In this document: positions 32,771 to 43,150 of the stretch, in pieces
Numbering within the stretch: the stretch's first letter is position 1
Layout: each line of letters begins with the position of its first letter
Source of the DNA: ZC4RG35 sp964388105
Lineage (GTDB): Bacteria; Actinomycetota; Acidimicrobiia; Spongiisociales; ZC4RG35
DNA: 64,000 nucleotides
Reading direction: 5' to 3'
NCBI GenBank assembly: GCA_964388105.1
Contig: CAYLYQ010000001.1
Location: 1 to 64,000, forward strand
The notes under the pieces: generated by a model
Databases searched by the model: none
What the model was told of the DNA's origin: nothing
Seen by the model: only the letters and a program-made list of their open reading frames with translations
Position numbers and translations under genes: made by a program

Positions 32771-32893
32771 TTAACGATTGGCGCGGTCGGCGACCAGAAT
32801 CAAGAGAGTCACGAGGACGCCAAGAATCAGCAACCCTGCGAGCACAGACAGGGGAGTCCAAGGCTCAAACGTCCGAACGGCCAACAATGGCAT
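32771..32893 (-). CDS. Small single-pass membrane protein (40 aa) upstream of radA
   Basis: An ATG at 32893 opens a 40-codon frame ending in TAA at 32771-32773. The product has a short N-terminus (MPLLAVRTFEPWTP), one strongly hydrophobic helix (LSVLAGLLILGVLVTLLILVA) and a short charged end DRANR. A clean membrane helix ended by a positive tail, and placed 5 bases before radA, is unlikely to be chance in this GC-rich setting. The ribosome-binding site is weak, so expression is unproven. If real, it would be the first gene of the radA-disA-carD operon. Confidence 0.5.
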   Translation of the reverse strand: MPLLAVRTFEPWTPLSVLAGLLILGVLVTLLILVADRANR

Positions 32894-32925
32894 CCCGTGG
32901 CACAATACCGTCCCTAAGGAGGGCA

Positions 32926-33912
32926 GTGGTTTCGCACACATGTGAGCAGTGCGGCGCGACGGTCGCCGCCGACGAGCAGTTCTGCCCGTCGTGCGGCTCC
33001 TTCATCGATCCTTTGCGCCAGCCCGCTCCTCCCCGCGCCTCCCGACCGGAGACACGCCCCCGCCGCAGCGGGAACGTGATCTCGGTGTCTTCCGACGGCC
33101 CTTACGAGGAGTTCACGCTCAAGGAACCCGAACCGTCACCGGCTCCTCCGCCGCCCCCGCGGCGGAACGGGGGGACGGCGGTGGAGTGCCCGTCTTGCAA
33201 GACGCCCAACCCGTCGACCAACCTCCACTGCCAGAACTGCGGGGCGCGCCTCCGCCAGGACCCCCTGCCCACGGCCCCTCGACCCGCCGTTCAGGCCACT
33301 GCCGGCGTCCGGGCAGCCCTCGCGATCAGCGGGCTCCTCCTGATCGTCATCCTGGTCGCCCTGGCGTTCAACATGTTCTCCGGGGACGGCACCGCCGGTA
33401 CCAGCACCACGGTTGCCTCCACATCGACCTCGGTGCCGCCCGTTGTCGAGAACGCGCCGATCGAGATCCTCCGGGCCGACTGCACCCCACCCGGGCTCGG
33501 CTCCTTCTCATGCTCCAACCTCGTCTCCGGGGAGGGCACCGAGTTCCAGGTCAACTGGGAGGAACTGGAGGCCGCCGAAGACACCCTGACGATTCGGCTC
33601 TCCTTCGCCCAGCCGATGATCGTGGCCAGGGTCGACTGGACCAACATCACCGATCAGAACCGCTTCCTCCAGAACCATCGTGCCATGGGGATCACCATCG
33701 ACGGAAACAACCAGCTGACCCCGCTGAGCACCAATCTCGAGGACGTGCCGGGCACCCAGCTGATCAACTACGCGGCCATCGGCGCCGACTACATCGAGAT
33801 CACGGTGCACAGCACGTTCCGGTCGCAGGTCGTTGACGACCGGACCTTCCCCGAGTTGGCCATCGACGAGATCGTCGTCATCGGCCGCCCGTCCGGCACC
33901 GCCGCCGGCTAG
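32926..33912 (+). CDS. Double zinc-ribbon membrane protein with NADase-type glycan-binding (discoidin-like) domain
   Basis: From the GTG at 32926 the protein has about 328 residues: a zinc ribbon (C6, C9, C20, C23), a proline-rich linker, a second ribbon (CPSCKTPNPSTNLHCQNCG), one membrane helix (LAISGLLLIVILVALAFNMF), a Thr/Ser linker and an external beta-sandwich domain (about residues 175-325) with VARVDWTNITDQNRF and IEITVHSTF. The last part resembles the discoidin-like domain found in NADase-type glycan-binding proteins. The GTG has AAGGAGGG just upstream, though spacing is only 3 bases; an alternative ATG at 32887 would overlap the divergent small membrane ORF. Confidence 0.78.
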   Translation: MVSHTCEQCGATVAADEQFCPSCGSFIDPLRQPAPPRASRPETRPRRSGNVISVSSDGPYEEFTLKEPEPSPAPPPPPRRNGGTAVECPSCKTPNPSTNLHCQNCGARLRQDPLPTAPRPAVQATAGVRAALAISGLLLIVILVALAFNMFSGDGTAGTSTTVASTSTSVPPVVENAPIEILRADCTPPGLGSFSCSNLVSGEGTEFQVNWEELEAAEDTLTIRLSFAQPMIVARVDWTNITDQNRFLQNHRAMGITIDGNNQLTPLSTNLEDVPGTQLINYAAIGADYIEITVHSTFRSQVVDDRTFPELAIDEIVVIGRPSGTAAG

Positions 33913-34010
33913 CCCATGCCCACCTCAGGAGTTCTCTCCCGGGAAACGGGCTCAGCGACCCCCTGCCTCCTTCGTCGGCTGGCTGCGATGGGGGGACCGA
34001 TCCCTGTGCT

Positions 34011-35261
34011 TCAGCTCTCCCCGCGGCGGTAGACCACGCCGTCGGCGGCAGGCATCCGCAGCCGCTGGGCAAAGAAGATCAGCACCAGGAGCACGATCAC
34101 GTACGGGAAGATGTTGATCCACACCGGCTCCACCGACTCGGAGAGCAGGTACCAGAGGATCGACAGCGAGCCGAGGATGGTGGCCAGGACGGCGTCTGCG
34201 ATGCGACGCCGTCGGAAGGCGGTGAATGCCACCACGGCCAAGCCGATGGCGCTCACCAGGATCAGGGAGTGGGACGCGGAGCCGTCGAGGTCGCGCAGTC
34301 CGATCCCGAATGGGTACCCGAACAGCAGCGATGCCCCGAGCACACCCACAGGTCTCCAGTTCCCGAAGATGAGGGCGGCGAGCCCGACGAAACCCCGCCC
34401 CTGGGTCTGGCCCTCGAGATAGATCCCGGAGAGCTCCGGACTGGCGATGAACGCGCCGGCCAGGCCGGCGAGGGCGCCGCTGATGATGACCGCGATGTAC
34501 TTGTATCTGTAGACGTTGATTCCCTGCGCCTCGCCCGCGGCCGGGTACTCGCCGCAGATCCGGACCCTCAGGCCGAAGCGCGTGCGCCAGAGCAGCCAGG
34601 CCGTGAACGGAACCAGGATCAGCGCGGCGATCGTGACCCAGTTGGCGCGGGTCAACAGCCCCTTGGCGATGTTGGCCATGTCGGAGACCAGGAACCAGTC
34701 CTGGCCCCCCAGCCAGCCCAGGATGTCGGGTGAGGTCCAAGAGCCGATCTGGCCTCCCGCCAGCACCGGGACTGTGGCGTTGCCGACTCCGGGCACTCGC
34801 GGCGACTGCGTGATCGACCACCCCGGTATCTCGATGATCGAGGACAGGAACCGCGTAATCCCCGGGGCGAGGATGTTGATGGCGACGCCGGAGATGATGT
34901 GGTCGACGCCGAACGTGACGGTGGCCACCGCGTGGAGCAGCCCGCCGAGGGCCCCACCGAACAGAGCGGCCACGAGCCCCCACCACGGACCATAGGAGAT
35001 GGCGCCCCACGCGCCCATCCAGGTCCCGAGGACCATCATGCCCTCGAGGCCGATGTTGACCACACCAGCCCTCTCCGCGTAGAGCCCGCCCAGACCGGCA
35101 AGGAGGATCGGGACCGCCCAGCGCATCATGGACTGCGCGGTGGTCGCGGAAGTGAGCCGATCGGTGTCATCGAGCCCCTGGACGACGGTGAGGACGAGGA
35201 TCGCCACGATGGCGTAGACCGGCCAGCGGACGTAGGCGGGGAGCTCGGCGAAGCGCTTCAC
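34011..35261 (-). CDS. Nucleoside-type ABC transporter permease (BMP system, second permease)
   Basis: The 416-residue integral membrane protein belongs to the branched-chain/BPD_transp_2 permease class found with BMP lipoproteins. Hallmarks are YAERAGVVNIGLEGMMVLG and GVDHIISGVAINILAPGI. The C-terminal region has GFVGLAALIFGNWRPVGVLGASLLFG. It should pair with the upstream permease to form the membrane channel. The GTG start overlaps the upstream permease stop (GTGA). About 98 bases downstream, up to the convergent zinc-ribbon gene, hold no gene I can support. Confidence 0.93.
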   Translation of the reverse strand: MKRFAELPAYVRWPVYAIVAILVLTVVQGLDDTDRLTSATTAQSMMRWAVPILLAGLGGLYAERAGVVNIGLEGMMVLGTWMGAWGAISYGPWWGLVAALFGGALGGLLHAVATVTFGVDHIISGVAINILAPGITRFLSSIIEIPGWSITQSPRVPGVGNATVPVLAGGQIGSWTSPDILGWLGGQDWFLVSDMANIAKGLLTRANWVTIAALILVPFTAWLLWRTRFGLRVRICGEYPAAGEAQGINVYRYKYIAVIISGALAGLAGAFIASPELSGIYLEGQTQGRGFVGLAALIFGNWRPVGVLGASLLFGYPFGIGLRDLDGSASHSLILVSAIGLAVVAFTAFRRRRIADAVLATILGSLSILWYLLSESVEPVWINIFPYVIVLLVLIFFAQRLRMPAADGVVYRRGES

Positions 35262-36391
35262 GACACCGCCGCCTTCCCGCCGATCAGCGCCTCCGCAGCG
35301 GCGCGGGCCTCCTCACGCTCCCGGGCCCGCCGGGCGATCTCGTAGGCGATCACGGCAGCCAGGATGATGATGCCCTGCATGATGACCACGATCTCCCGCG
35401 AAGCGGCACCGGTGAACTGGAGCACACCGGAGGAGACGTCGAGGAAGGCGAAGAGGAGCGCAGCGAAGGCCGCCCCAACGGCGCCGTTGCGTCCGAGAAG
35501 TGCGACCGCGATACCTGTGAAACCCAACCCTTGAATCGGGTTGGCCGGGAAGAACCCGAGGTGGTTGACCTCGGTCAGGCCGACGAGGCCCGCAACGACT
35601 CCGGAGATCAACATGGCCATGACAACCATGCGCTTCGGGGGCACACCGCCCGCGCGGGCCGCGAACGGGTTCAAGCCGCTGGCGCGGAGGTCGAACCCGA
35701 ATCGGGTCCGGTTGACCAGCAGGTGGAAGAAGATGCCGACCAGGACCGCCACGACCAAGACGCCTGTGAGGGTCTTGCCCTGGCGGATGTCGCGGGTGAA
35801 GAACTCCACCACCGGATTGAGGTCCGGGATCAGCCCGGACTCGGGAATCGGGGCCGTACCGACCCGGCCCACCCCGCCTTCGATCGCGCCGCCCGACTGC
35901 CACTTGCGAACCAGGAAGGCGACGATTCCGGACACCGCGATCGCGTTGAGCATGATCGTGGAGATGACTTCGTTGACGCCGCGGGTCACCTTGAGGACAC
36001 CGGCGAGGCCCGAGTAACTCGCTCCCACGACCATGGCGACGAGGATGATGAACGGGACGTGGAGGACCGGCGGCAGAGCCACCTGCGCACCGAGGTGAGC
36101 GGCGATGACGGCAGCCAGCAGGTACTGGCCCTCGACGCCGATGTTGAAGAGGCCCATCCGGAAACCCACTGCCGCGGCGATGCCGGCGATGAAGAGCGGC
36201 GTGGCCCGGTTGAGGATGTCGATCATCGTCTCCAGGCTGGAGGCGTGCCGGAACATCTGCGAGAACGCCAGGAGTGGGTTACTCCCCACGATGAGGAGCA
36301 CGACGCTGGAGAGGAGGAGCGCCACCAGGATGGCGGCCACCGGCGCCGCCGCGGCGAGCGCCAGCCGCTTCCAGGTCGGGACTGCGGTCAT
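35258..36391 (-). CDS. Nucleoside-type ABC transporter permease (BMP system, first permease)
   Basis: The 377-residue protein has eight to ten membrane segments and the family motifs GMGLFNIGVEGQYLLAAV-like (as FRMGLFNIGVEGQYLLAA) and VTRGVNEVISTIMLNAIA. It partners with the other permease and the double ATPase. The ATG overlaps the ATPase stop by ATGA (36388-36391), so subunits are made in a fixed ratio. The substrate of close families is nucleosides such as guanosine, which is a family-level inference. Confidence 0.93.
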   Translation of the reverse strand: MTAVPTWKRLALAAAAPVAAILVALLLSSVVLLIVGSNPLLAFSQMFRHASSLETMIDILNRATPLFIAGIAAAVGFRMGLFNIGVEGQYLLAAVIAAHLGAQVALPPVLHVPFIILVAMVVGASYSGLAGVLKVTRGVNEVISTIMLNAIAVSGIVAFLVRKWQSGGAIEGGVGRVGTAPIPESGLIPDLNPVVEFFTRDIRQGKTLTGVLVVAVLVGIFFHLLVNRTRFGFDLRASGLNPFAARAGGVPPKRMVVMAMLISGVVAGLVGLTEVNHLGFFPANPIQGLGFTGIAVALLGRNGAVGAAFAALLFAFLDVSSGVLQFTGAASREIVVIMQGIIILAAVIAYEIARRAREREEARAAAEALIGGKAAVS

Positions 36392-37914
36392 GTGGCTCCG
36401 TTTTCGGAGGCGGCACCCGTCATGTGAGCGCCGAGCTCACGCGGGGTCACCGAGGCCGGATCGAGCGTGGCCACCAGGCGGCCACGGAGCATCACCACGA
36501 TCGTGTCCGACAGCCCGATGATCTCGTCGAGGTCGGCTGAGACGAGGAGCGTGGCCATCCCTGCGCGGCGAGCCTCTCGGATGTCGTCCCACACCGCGGC
36601 CTGGGCCCCGACGTCGATTCCCCGAGTGGGATGCCCTGCGATGAGCAGAGTCGGATCGGCGACCATCTCGCGGCCCACGATGAGCTTCTGCTGGTTGCCG
36701 CCGGACAGGGCGTGGGCAGGGGTGTCGACTCCGGGTGTGCGGACGTCGAAGTCTTCGATGATCTCGGTGGTGCGGGCCTTGGCGCCCTTCCTGTCGAACC
36801 AGATGCCCTTGGAGAACGGAGCCTTCGTCTGGTGCCCCAGGGCGGCGTTCTCCCAGAGCGGGAAGGCCAGCAGCAGCCCTTCCCGCTGTCGGTCCTGGGG
36901 GATGTAGCCGACGCCTGCCTCACGCCTGGCTCGAACCGTGGCGCGGGTGACGTCCTCCCCCATGAGAATGATCTGTCCGGACTGGGCGGCTCTGATGCCG
37001 ATGAGGGCGTCGATGAGCTCCCCCTGCCCATTGCCCTCCACGCCGGCGATGCCGAGGACTTCTCCGCGGCGCACCTGGAAGGAGACGCCGTGGACCATCT
37101 CACGGCCTTCGTCGTCCACGACCGTGAGGTCGACCACGTCGAGCGCCACCTCCGGACGGACCGTCGATTCGGTCGTCTCCGGCGTCGGCAGATCGGAACC
37201 GACCATGAGCTCGGCGAGGTCGTGCGCGCTGACCTCCTCGGGCTTGACGGTGGCAACCGTCCGGCCGTCGCGAAGGACAGTGATGGTGTCGGCGATCTCG
37301 AGGACCTCGTCCAGCTTGTGGTCGATGAAGAGGATGGTCGACCCTTCCGCCTTCAGCTCACGCATGTTGCGGAACAGCTCCTCGACCTCGTGGGGCACCA
37401 GCACCGCGGTGGGCTCGTCGAGGATGAGGATGCGGGCCCCCCGATACAGCACCTTGATGATCTCGACCCGCTGTCGCTCGCCGATCTCGAGCTCCTCCAC
37501 GAGGTCGTCGGGGTCGACGGTGAGGCCGTACGCCTCGGCGACCTTGCTCAACTGGGCCTCGGCGGACTCGAAGTCGATCACGCCGGCGGTCCGCGTGGGC
37601 TCGGCCCCGAGGATGACGTTCTCCAGGACCGTGAGCTGCTCGGCGAGCATGAAGTGCTGGTGGACCATGCCGATGCCGGCTGCGATGGCATCGACGGGCG
37701 AGGCGAAGCTGACCTCCTTGCCCTCCACCTTCATAGTGCCCTCGTCCGGCTGCTGCATGCCGTAGAGGATCTTCATCAGAGTGGACTTCCCGGCGCCGTT
37801 CTCCCCGCATATGGCGTGGATCTCGCCTGTCTCCACGGTGAGATCCACGGAGTCGTTGGCGATGACCCCGGGGAACCGCTTGGTTATGCCTGTCAACTCG
37901 ATGGCTGCCGCCAT
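36388..37914 (-). CDS. ABC transporter ATPase with two nucleotide-binding domains (BMP system)
   Basis: The 508-residue protein contains two fused ABC domains, as in YufO/RbsA-type ATPases. The first has Walker A GENGAGKS (37-44) and a diverged signature LEIGERQRVEI; the second has an unusual nucleotide loop GVEGNGQGELI and a good signature LSGGNQQKL. Such asymmetry is normal in this family. The start at 37914 gives the usual N-terminus; the upstream in-frame extension overlaps the intergenic hairpin. It energises the two downstream permeases. Confidence 0.95.
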   Translation of the reverse strand: MAAAIELTGITKRFPGVIANDSVDLTVETGEIHAICGENGAGKSTLMKILYGMQQPDEGTMKVEGKEVSFASPVDAIAAGIGMVHQHFMLAEQLTVLENVILGAEPTRTAGVIDFESAEAQLSKVAEAYGLTVDPDDLVEELEIGERQRVEIIKVLYRGARILILDEPTAVLVPHEVEELFRNMRELKAEGSTILFIDHKLDEVLEIADTITVLRDGRTVATVKPEEVSAHDLAELMVGSDLPTPETTESTVRPEVALDVVDLTVVDDEGREMVHGVSFQVRRGEVLGIAGVEGNGQGELIDALIGIRAAQSGQIILMGEDVTRATVRARREAGVGYIPQDRQREGLLLAFPLWENAALGHQTKAPFSKGIWFDRKGAKARTTEIIEDFDVRTPGVDTPAHALSGGNQQKLIVGREMVADPTLLIAGHPTRGIDVGAQAAVWDDIREARRAGMATLLVSADLDEIIGLSDTIVVMLRGRLVATLDPASVTPRELGAHMTGAASENGAT

Positions 37915-37932
37915 GCCTCCACCCTGCAACGA

Positions 37933-37965
37933 GGAACGGGACCGGAGGATATCCGGTCCCGTTCC
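37933..37965 (-). terminator. Strong intergenic hairpin between the lipoprotein and ATPase genes
   Basis: A perfect 14-bp stem, GGAACGGGACCGGA (37933-37946) and TCCGGTCCCGTTCC (37952-37965), encloses a five-base loop. It lies between the BMP lipoprotein gene and the ATPase gene. No T tract follows on the minus strand, so it is probably a leaky terminator or an mRNA-stabilising element that lets the binding protein be made in excess of the transporter. Confidence 0.7.
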
Positions 37966-38002
37966 ACTTGGCCCGTCAACCCGGGCCTGATCGACTCGGA
38001 CC

Positions 38003-39073
38003 TCAGCCAGCCGGGGTGGTCGGGACTTCGATCTCCCCGTCCACGATCTGCTGCTTGAAGTCGTCGAGCTGCGCCTTGATGTCGTCGACGAACCCACCAC
38101 TGGTGGCGTAGCCGACACCGTCGACCGACAGGTCGTAGGTCTGCGGACCGGCCGCGAACTCGCCATCGAGGTGAGCCTGGATGATCTCGAACACGGCAAC
38201 ATCGACCCGCTTCAGCATCGACGTGAGGATGTAGTCACGAACCTCTTCGTCGGCGGTGTTGTACTGGTCGGAGTCGACGCCGATCGCCCACACCTTGCTG
38301 TTCGTGGCCTCGCTGTGCTCCTTGGCCGCCTCGAAGAGGCCGGCGCCGGAGAGCCCGGCCGCGTGGTAGATGATGTCGGCGCCGTTGTCCTGGTACATGC
38401 CCAGGGCGATGTCACGGGCCCGGTCCGGGGCGACGAAGCCGTCGAAGTCGGGAGCCGCCGTGATGTACTGGCGAACGATCTCGATGTCGGGGTTGACTGC
38501 CCGAGCCCCGGCCTCAAAGCCGGCCTCGAACTTCTCGATCAGGCCACCCATGCCGGACACACCGCCGATGAACCCGACAACGCCGGTCTGCGACTTGAGC
38601 GCGGCAGCCGCTCCGACCAGGAACGAGCCCTCGTGCTCGGCAAAGACCAGGCCGGCCACGTTGTCACCGTATGGTGCCGGCGGGTCGACCTCGAAGTTGA
38701 GCATGGACGAGTCCACGACCGCGAAGTTGACCCCTTCGTTCTCGGCGGCCACGGCCGCGGTGTCGCCCTCGAACAGGAAGCCGACCGCGATCACGATGTC
38801 GCTGGTGTCGGCGGCGAGCTGCAAGAGCTCGGCCCGGTTCGAGCCGTCGGCGTTGGGAGAGGCCTCACTCGACGTCACGCCGAGCTCGGTCTTCGCCCGG
38901 TCGAGACCGGCAGCGGCGGCGTCGTTGAACGACAGGTCGCCACGGCCACCGATGTCGAAGACCAGGCCTACATGGGTTTCCTCGCCATCGCCGTTACCCC
39001 CGTCATCCCCGCAGGCGGCTGCCACCAGGGATAGAGCAAGGAGCGCGGCGAGAAAGCGAACGCTTCTCTTCAC
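38003..39073 (-). CDS. BMP/PnrA-family substrate-binding lipoprotein
   Basis: The 356-residue protein has a lipoprotein signal with lipobox LVAAAC (lipidated C21), then an acidic Gly-rich linker and the BMP fold: HVGLVFDIGGRGDLSFND, VGFIGGVSGMGGLIEKFEAGFEAGA, and IIYHAAGLSGAGLFEAA. The last motif lines the nucleoside pocket in PnrA. It captures substrate outside the membrane and delivers it to the downstream ABC transporter. The start is GTG, with GGAGGAAAC in front. It is first in a four-gene import operon. Confidence 0.95.
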   Translation of the reverse strand: MKRSVRFLAALLALSLVAAACGDDGGNGDGEETHVGLVFDIGGRGDLSFNDAAAAGLDRAKTELGVTSSEASPNADGSNRAELLQLAADTSDIVIAVGFLFEGDTAAVAAENEGVNFAVVDSSMLNFEVDPPAPYGDNVAGLVFAEHEGSFLVGAAAALKSQTGVVGFIGGVSGMGGLIEKFEAGFEAGARAVNPDIEIVRQYITAAPDFDGFVAPDRARDIALGMYQDNGADIIYHAAGLSGAGLFEAAKEHSEATNSKVWAIGVDSDQYNTADEEVRDYILTSMLKRVDVAVFEIIQAHLDGEFAAGPQTYDLSVDGVGYATSGGFVDDIKAQLDDFKQQIVDGEIEVPTTPAG

Positions 39074-39186
39074 GTTTCCTCCGTATTAGCTGAGTCGGGC
39101 CGATGGGCGCCGACGGCAGGTAACGATAGTGGCGGCGGGACCCCTAGGCCCGTGCGGAACGGCCCTTATCGCAGAGGACTTTGGCC

Positions 39187-41664
<2,478 letters not shown>

Positions 41665-41760
41665 TCGCTGCTCCTTGGCCTGGCTGACCAATTCTATCAC
41701 TGGCCCGTCATTGAGCTCGACCGCCCTGGAGGGCCCCGAGCTGTAATACCATCGGCACCG

Positions 41761-42750
41761 ATGGAGGACCTCCAAAGCCTCGTCTCGATATCGAGGGTAT
41801 GGCAGCAGCTGGATCGTGTCGAGGAGAGGCTCCTCGAGGCGGCAACGGCTGACGACCCGTACCTGACCAAGATCGCCCAGCATCTGCTGCTCGCGGGCGG
41901 GAAGCGCTTCCGTCCCCTGCTCGCGTTGCTGGCCGCCGAGTTCGGCGACAACCTCGACGGGCGGCCCGTCGAGGCGTCGGTGTCCGTGGAGCTCATCCAC
42001 GTCGGATCGCTCTATCACGACGACGTCATCGACCAGGCCGACACCAGGCGAGGCGCCGAATCGGTCAACGCCCACTGGACGAACACCGTCGCCATCCTCG
42101 CCGGCGACTTCCTCATGGCGAGAGCTTCGGAGGTGGCCGCCACCCACCTCAGCCAGGAGTCGGTTCGTCTGCTCGCTTCCACCTACGCCGAACTGGTCGA
42201 GGGACAGACCCGGGAGCTGCAGCTGCAGAACGACCTCACCCACACCATCGACGACTACCTGCAGGTGATCGGCGGCAAGACAGCCTCGTTGATCCGGACT
42301 TCCGCCCGCCTGGGGGCGATGGCGGCCGACGCTCCGGAGCAGGTGATCGAGGACCTGTCCACCTGGGCATGGGAGGTGGGGATGGTCTTCCAGATCGCCG
42401 ACGACGCACTCGACCTGGTCGCCGACGAGGCGACGATCGGCAAGCCCGCCGGATCCGACATCCGGGAGGGGACCTTCACCGCTCCCGTGCTCATGGCCGC
42501 CGACGGCCCGGACGGCGAGCGCATCCGCACCCTCCTCTCGACCGAGGGGCCCCCGGACGACTCCGTGGTCGGAGAGGTCATCGCCCTGGTTCGCCAAGGT
42601 GGTTTCGTCGACAGGTCCCTCGACTCGGCCCGGAACCGTCTCGACCTGGCCCGGGAGGCTCTCGCCAGGCTGCCTGACGGCGAGCCGAGGCGGATCCTGG
42701 AGACGCTGGGGGTGTATCTGCTCGACCGCGTGGAGGCCGTGCGGTCGTAG
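41761..42750 (+). CDS. Trans-polyprenyl diphosphate synthase
   Basis: The 329-residue enzyme extends isoprenoid diphosphates with isopentenyl diphosphate. The first aspartate-rich motif is DDVID (87-91) in LYHDDVIDQADTRRG and the second is DDALD in MVFQIADDALDLV; GGKRFRP (46-52) binds the homoallylic substrate. The bulky residues before the first motif suit a medium or long product such as the menaquinone side chain, but length cannot be fixed by eye. It is divergent from clpC; the long open frame upstream of its ATG is the antisense of clpC. Confidence 0.93.
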   Translation: MEDLQSLVSISRVWQQLDRVEERLLEAATADDPYLTKIAQHLLLAGGKRFRPLLALLAAEFGDNLDGRPVEASVSVELIHVGSLYHDDVIDQADTRRGAESVNAHWTNTVAILAGDFLMARASEVAATHLSQESVRLLASTYAELVEGQTRELQLQNDLTHTIDDYLQVIGGKTASLIRTSARLGAMAADAPEQVIEDLSTWAWEVGMVFQIADDALDLVADEATIGKPAGSDIREGTFTAPVLMAADGPDGERIRTLLSTEGPPDDSVVGEVIALVRQGGFVDRSLDSARNRLDLAREALARLPDGEPRRILETLGVYLLDRVEAVRS

Positions 42751-42756
42751 GGCACT

Positions 42757-42782
42757 TCCCCCATGCGGAGCATGAGGGTGGC
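42757..42782. repeat. Imperfect hairpin downstream of the polyprenyl synthase gene (possible repeat copy E)
   Basis: CCCCCATGC, loop GGA, GCATGAGGG forms a stem with one mismatch in the 43-base space between two convergent genes. The tail GGCATCC resembles the tail of the folE-side hairpin (ACACATCC). It may act as a bidirectional terminator or be a diverged member of the hairpin family. Confidence 0.45.
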
Positions 42783-42793
42783 ATCCGATTGGT

Positions 42794-43150
42794 CTACCGG
42801 TCCAGGATCTTCTCCAGGACCATGCGAACGATGCTGATCACCAGCGCACCGAGGAAGGTCGCCCACCAGAACCCGGTCGAGGTAAGCCCCAGCTCGAACT
42901 GCCCCGACAGCCACACTGCCAGCTGGAGCGCCAGGGCGTTGGTGATGAGCAGGAACAGGCCGAGGGTGAGGACGATGAGCGGGATGCTGAGGACGTTGAG
43001 GATCGGCTTCACGATGGCGTTGGCACCGAGCACGATCGCGGTCACGATCACGAAGTCCCAGAAGTCGGCGTCGAAATCGAGGCCGGGGACCACATAGATC
43101 GCAGCCCACAGAGCGGCGCCGGTCGCGGCGAGTTTGAGCAGCAGGTTCAT
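42794..43150 (-). CDS. Four-TM phage-holin-like (superfamily IV) membrane protein
   Basis: The 118-residue protein has four membrane helices and the conserved NAIVKPILNVLSIPLIVLTLGLFLLITNALAL segment of the 'mycobacterial 4 TMS phage holin' family. These proteins are chromosomal in most bacteria and are not evidence of a prophage; the function is unknown. Its ATG overlaps the lysS stop (ATGA). Confidence 0.93.
   Translation of the reverse strand: MNLLLKLAATGAALWAAIYVVPGLDFDADFWDFVIVTAIVLGANAIVKPILNVLSIPLIVLTLGLFLLITNALALQLAVWLSGQFELGLTSTGFWWATFLGALVISIVRMVLEKILDR

Noticed and set aside
33916..34032. A 38-codon plus-strand frame after the zinc-ribbon gene
   Set aside because: No ribosome-binding site, no hydrophobic or structured pattern, and it runs into the antisense of the permease gene.
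42794..43150. Prophage remnant suggested by a holin-like gene
   Set aside because: The protein is of the chromosomal four-TM family, and no phage structural, integrase or lysis gene lies nearby.
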